NCBI GenBank assembly: GCA_943704495.1
Contig: CALSCR010001874.1
Coordinates: 1-35,965 of the forward strand
Source of the DNA: Pigoraptor chileana
Lineage: Eukaryota > Opisthokonta > Filasterea
Direction of reading: 5' to 3'
DNA: 35,965 nucleotides
The position numbers and the translations under genes were made by a program. The stretch's first letter is position 1. Every line of letters starts with the position of its first letter. The notes under the pieces were generated by a model. That model was not told the DNA's origin. It saw only the letters and a program-made list of their open reading frames with translations, and made no database searches. Of this stretch, positions 32,475-35,965 are shown one piece after another.

Positions 32475-35158
32475 TTAAAGAGCGCTGCTTCCTATCAAGG
32501 GGCTGCGCTCTCCCTTGTAGTTGTCGTGGCCGTCGGCAAACAGACTGTCTATCTGCTCCTGAGAGAGACCCTTTGTCTCTGGCACGTTCCGGAGCACAAA
32601 GATGAAGCCGAGTGCTGTTGTTGCAACATAAGGAATGAATGTGAGGTCGCCCAGACCATCGCTCATGCTAGGGAAGGACAGCCCCACGGCAAGATTCGCG
32701 AGCCAGTTGGTTCCAACGGCAAGGCTCATGGCAGGCCCGCGCGCCTCGAGGGGGATGATCTCGGCGGCCATCAGCCACGGTATGGCACCGGGGCCCACCG
32801 CAAACGAAATGACGTTGAGCATGACGGCAGCAATCGTGACGTAGCTCATGCCGCTCGTGTGCTTGAAGGCGAGAGAGACGGTGAGGAGTGCATATGTGAC
32901 GGCCATGCCCATGAGTCCAATGAGCAGAAGCGTGCGACGGCCAAGACGCTCGATAAGGTACACGACCTGCACACAGACGGAATGAGAAAAAGAAGAGGGG
33001 AAAAAAAAAAGCCACAATGGACAAAATGGCAACAGAAACAAACAACAGGAAAAGGATGGAATGGTCAGAGGATTGAATGGCGTCGAAAAAAAAACACACA
33101 AAGGACAGAGACTCAATAAATTCCAGAGGAGAAGTCGTGAACACACAGTGATGTGCGTTCCTATCAATGCATTTGCGCAGAAATTACTTTCGATGTACAA
33201 CAATTCGGGGAGACAGACAAACAAACAACACGCCAATACTCACGAGCACAGTGACAAGGACGTTGACGGCGCCCACAAGGGACGTTGCAAGATCCTGATT
33301 GGACACGTTTGCCTCCTTGAAGTAAGTGGCCGAGTAGTAGAACGTGGCGTTGATGCCTGCAAAATAACCCCAAAACACCGCATGCACCGCATTCAAAACA
33401 CAACAGACGTGTTAGTCCAAACACAGATCAGCGTGAAAATCGATGTTGAGCACAAGAAAGATGCACCCAGAGTCTTCAGGTTTCACAAAAAAAGGACAAA
33501 AGAAAGACACATACCGGAAAAGCAGCTCCTAGGAAAACAACAACAACAGCAGCAACAAAAGTAATCAAACTACAAAAGACAAACAACAAATAATAATAAA
33601 AACACAGTCACACCATCCCACCAGAGAGTTGCTGGCAGAGCATGAGGCCGCACGAGATAATGATCGGCTTGCGGAGACTCCTGTCCAACAACACGAGCAG
33701 CCCCTTTGCGCCGGGGCCGCTGTTCACGCGGATGTTGGCAGCAAGCTCAACCTCCATCTCGGCCACTTCTCCCTCGACCGCAAACGACCGGCGGAGGCGA
33801 CGCAGGGCATCGACCGCCTTCTCGGGCTTTCCGTGAGAGTAGAGATAGCGGGGGCTCTCTGGCGAAAACGGAAACACAATGAGCTGGTAGACAGAACCGG
33901 CGGCGGTGAGGCCGAGAAGGATGCGCCATCCGCTTTCGGTCCCCAGGGCCTGGCTCATGCCGAGGAGTTGTGCGATGAGGATTCCAAGTGTGATTCCAAG
34001 CTGATTGAGAGTGCCAAGTGCACCGCGATATTGTGCGGGCGCAATCTCCGAGAGATACATAGGCACGACGAGCGTGGCGACGCCTAGAGAGAGGGAAAGA
34101 CACCGAGAGAGAGAGAGGGAGCGAGTGTGTGCGTTGGGGCAGTTGATTAGTTACAATCCCTGCAAACAAAATACATCTCATGCAGAACGGTTATTATTGC
34201 ACACGCAACGCACACATACACAACAGGAAGTCGCACACATACCGCATCCAATTCCGACGATCAAGCGACCCACAGCGAGGAGACCCCACACATTCGCAAA
34301 TGCCATGAAAGCAGCGCCCGCCACAAGGAAGATGTTGTTGAGCAGCAGTGCGTTGCGGCTGTAATCGACACAAAGTGTAAATGATGTATATTGGGGGCAG
34401 GACAAAGAGTCAGGAATCCGCAAACGTGTGTCGAACAGAAATTGCAGGCGCGCACCGCGTTGTTGGGCAGAAATATATTGTCTTGGCACGAATTGACACA
34501 CACACACACAAACACACACGCGTGCATGTACGTATGAAAACGATACCAACCGTCCCAACTTGTTGGCAAGAGCACCTGCAGAGAGGCCACCGATCAGGCC
34601 TCCCGCGCAAAAGAGAGAGACAACAACAGACCACTCGAAGCTGTTGAATTCCTTCCCACGCGAGGTAAACCACGTTTGGATGGCCTGCCAACAAACGAGA
34701 AAGAAGTTATAGTGTTACACACTGCGGGATGCATTCCAAAGGCGAAGTGCACGCACACCAGCGCCGCTCGAAGTGTGGGGCAACAGAAAAACACCGGACA
34801 TAATGAACTTTTGAATGTCGGGACGCGAATTCACCACTCACATCCTTTGGATTATTGATCACACCCGTGTTGTAACCAAATTGAAGAGAGGATCCAATGA
34901 CAGCCGATGTAGCGGCGAGCAGAAGAGTGGGCGTGAGTCTGCCCGGTGTGACTTGGCCGACCAGCTGAAAAACACGCGACACAAGAGACGGGCACGGATC
35001 CATATAAGCATTTCCTTGCCGCTGCGAACATAACTGCCATATGCGCGACGCAAGCACAAAAGAGATCGCGTAATAACCAAACAGACATAATGAGTGGACA
35101 TGGCTTAAAATGCATGCACACTTACTGGGTCCATGAGTCCTTGTCCGGCGTCCTCCAT
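32475..35158 (-). CDS. GLUT-type sugar transporter (MFS sugar porter)
   Basis: Exons in transcript order: 35126-35158, 34842-34964, 34551-34684, 34243-34358, 33622-34083, 33244-33356, 32475-32966 (TAA); 490 residues, normal for the family. Signatures: SLQFGYNTGVINNP in helix 1, GRRNALLLNN after helix 2, PMYLSEIAPAQYRGALGTLN, PESPRYL, QQLSGINATFYYS (about 286-298; the QLSG of helix 7 that marks hexose selectivity), GPGAIPW (about 385-391) and PETKG (about 456-460). It should carry glucose or a related hexose across the plasma membrane by facilitated diffusion or proton symport. The QLSG join fixes the donor at 33621 (GTGGGA) over the nearby GTGTGA. The first exon holds only 11 codons, before the first helix. 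It is convergent with SRP9. Confidence 0.95.
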
Positions 35159-35808
35159 TTTTGCCTGTTGTGTATATATGCACAGAAGCAAAGCCAGAGA
35201 CAGATCCAGTGCCTACTCTAGTTGAATAGTGGATACAATTTAACTTGGTTATGCAAACGCCACAAAGAGACAGAGTTGAGTGTGTGTGTGTGTATGTTCA
35301 TGTGTGTGTGTGTTGCGTGTGTGCGTGTTTCGTGACTGTGTGTCATCGCCCAGTAATTACACAACGGGCACTGGGCACGTGAGGGCTGCAAGACCAAGAT
35401 ATAAACGATATCTCGGTTATAATTTAACACCAATGATAAGTGTTGGCGAGATATCGCTAAGTTACGAAAAGCCAATTGCTTGGGCTGGGCGTTGTGCCAC
35501 ACACAGACACACACACACAACAAGCACGCCGATGCAAATGCTTTCCAGGGGCAAACTAGTTGAGATGCAGACGTGTTGGTAGAGTTTAAGGTGATGTTTG
35601 TTTGTACTGTGTCGCATGATTCCCTCTACACTGATTGATCTTTGTGCTCCACAACCCTTCGCGACAAACGCATGCTGACGAGTAATTGTCGCCCAAAGCA
35701 TTGTGTGAGGCTGCAACAGCAGCAGCTGGCGGGCGCACGCGGGCATTTAGCGGCACTACTGTTGGTGTTGGTGTTGGTTTGGCGTTGAGTTGTCTAAATT
35801 CGGACACG
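35159..35808. promoter_or_regulatory. Intergenic region upstream of the sugar transporter
   Basis: 650 bases with TG/CA tracts at about 35280-35320 and 35502-35520. GATATCTCGGTTATAA (35408-35423) and GAGATATCGC (35449-35458) contain a partial inverted repeat around GATATC. I see no confident promoter motif. A minus-strand open frame covers 35586-35939 and could be an exon (see the right-edge entry). Confidence 0.3.
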
Positions 35809-35917
35809 ATGGCAGCCATCATTGCTTGTGGGGTTGGGATGGGCTGCCGGTCGAACGTGCTGCGCGCAATCGCAATCGCGTTTCTGATTTCCCTGGTTGT
35901 CAGTGGGACACATGCAG
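35809..35917 (+). CDS. Possible first exon of a secreted protein (partial)
   Basis: The ATG opens 36 codons with a signal-peptide shape: a short N-terminus with Arg at 13 and 18, then the hydrophobic run AIAIAFLISLVV and a cleavage-like SGTHA. The frame meets a GTAGGC donor in phase 1. The rest would lie beyond the window. The opposite strand is also open over this stretch (35586-35939) with ordinary-looking residues such as REIRNAIAIARSTFDRQ, so the coding strand is not settled. Confidence 0.4.
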
Positions 35918-35952
35918 GTAGGCACACCCGACACAGCAAAACTTCATTTCAG

Positions 35953-35965
35953 GGGGGGGGGGGGG
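35953..35965. repeat. Terminal poly-G run
   Basis: Thirteen G residues end the window, and six G residues begin it (1-6). This fits contig ends where assembly stopped at G homopolymers; it may not be real sequence length. Confidence 0.7.

Overview
The window is nuclear DNA of a unicellular eukaryote of unresolved lineage. Ten protein genes sit on both strands in 36 kb. I count 54 complete spliceosomal introns by hand, and every exon join was fixed by reading frame and, where possible, by family similarity. There is no operon logic and no plastid, organelle or bacterial signature. About two thirds of the donors I placed (37 of 55) start GTG rather than GTA, and introns are full of TG/CA microsatellites. 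I found no rRNA, tRNA, CRISPR array, virus-like element or autonomous transposon. Both ends of the window are G homopolymers.

Layout: (1) 254-2785 minus and 3654-5157 plus are a head-to-head pair of paralogous CBS-domain proteins of the AMPK-gamma/SNF4/Sds23 type; the minus copy runs off the left edge. (2) 5448-8624 plus is a 10-exon TBC1D13-type Rab GAP. (3) 9545-15952 minus is a Ser/Thr protein kinase that appears to continue into a C-terminal armadillo-repeat array, one repeat per exon. (4) 17475-20107 plus is an MFS transporter of the zinc-induced-facilitator-like type. (5) 21458-26497 plus is a large receptor hybrid histidine kinase with an extracellular periplasmic-binding-protein-like sensor. 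(6) 27133-30411 minus is a SAMHD1-type HD-domain dNTP triphosphohydrolase without a SAM domain. (7) 30998-31809 plus is SRP9. (8) 32475-35158 minus is a GLUT-type sugar transporter. (9) 35809 onward is the possible first exon of a secreted protein.

The genes have no obvious shared pathway. Several concern nutrient and energy sensing or transport (CBS proteins, sensor kinase, two transporters), which is usual for a free-living protist.

The signal least explained by known families is a short dispersed repeat of about 58 bp. Its core is GACACTGACTTGAATCCTAC followed by a pyrimidine tract, with an upstream module GTGGAGTCCATGGGCACAGC. It recurs in introns of unrelated genes and about 60 nt after two stop codons, nearly always in the sense orientation. 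In sense intronic copies its CTGAC lies 45-82 nt before the 3' splice site, which suggests a mobile or amplified cassette that carries a branch site.
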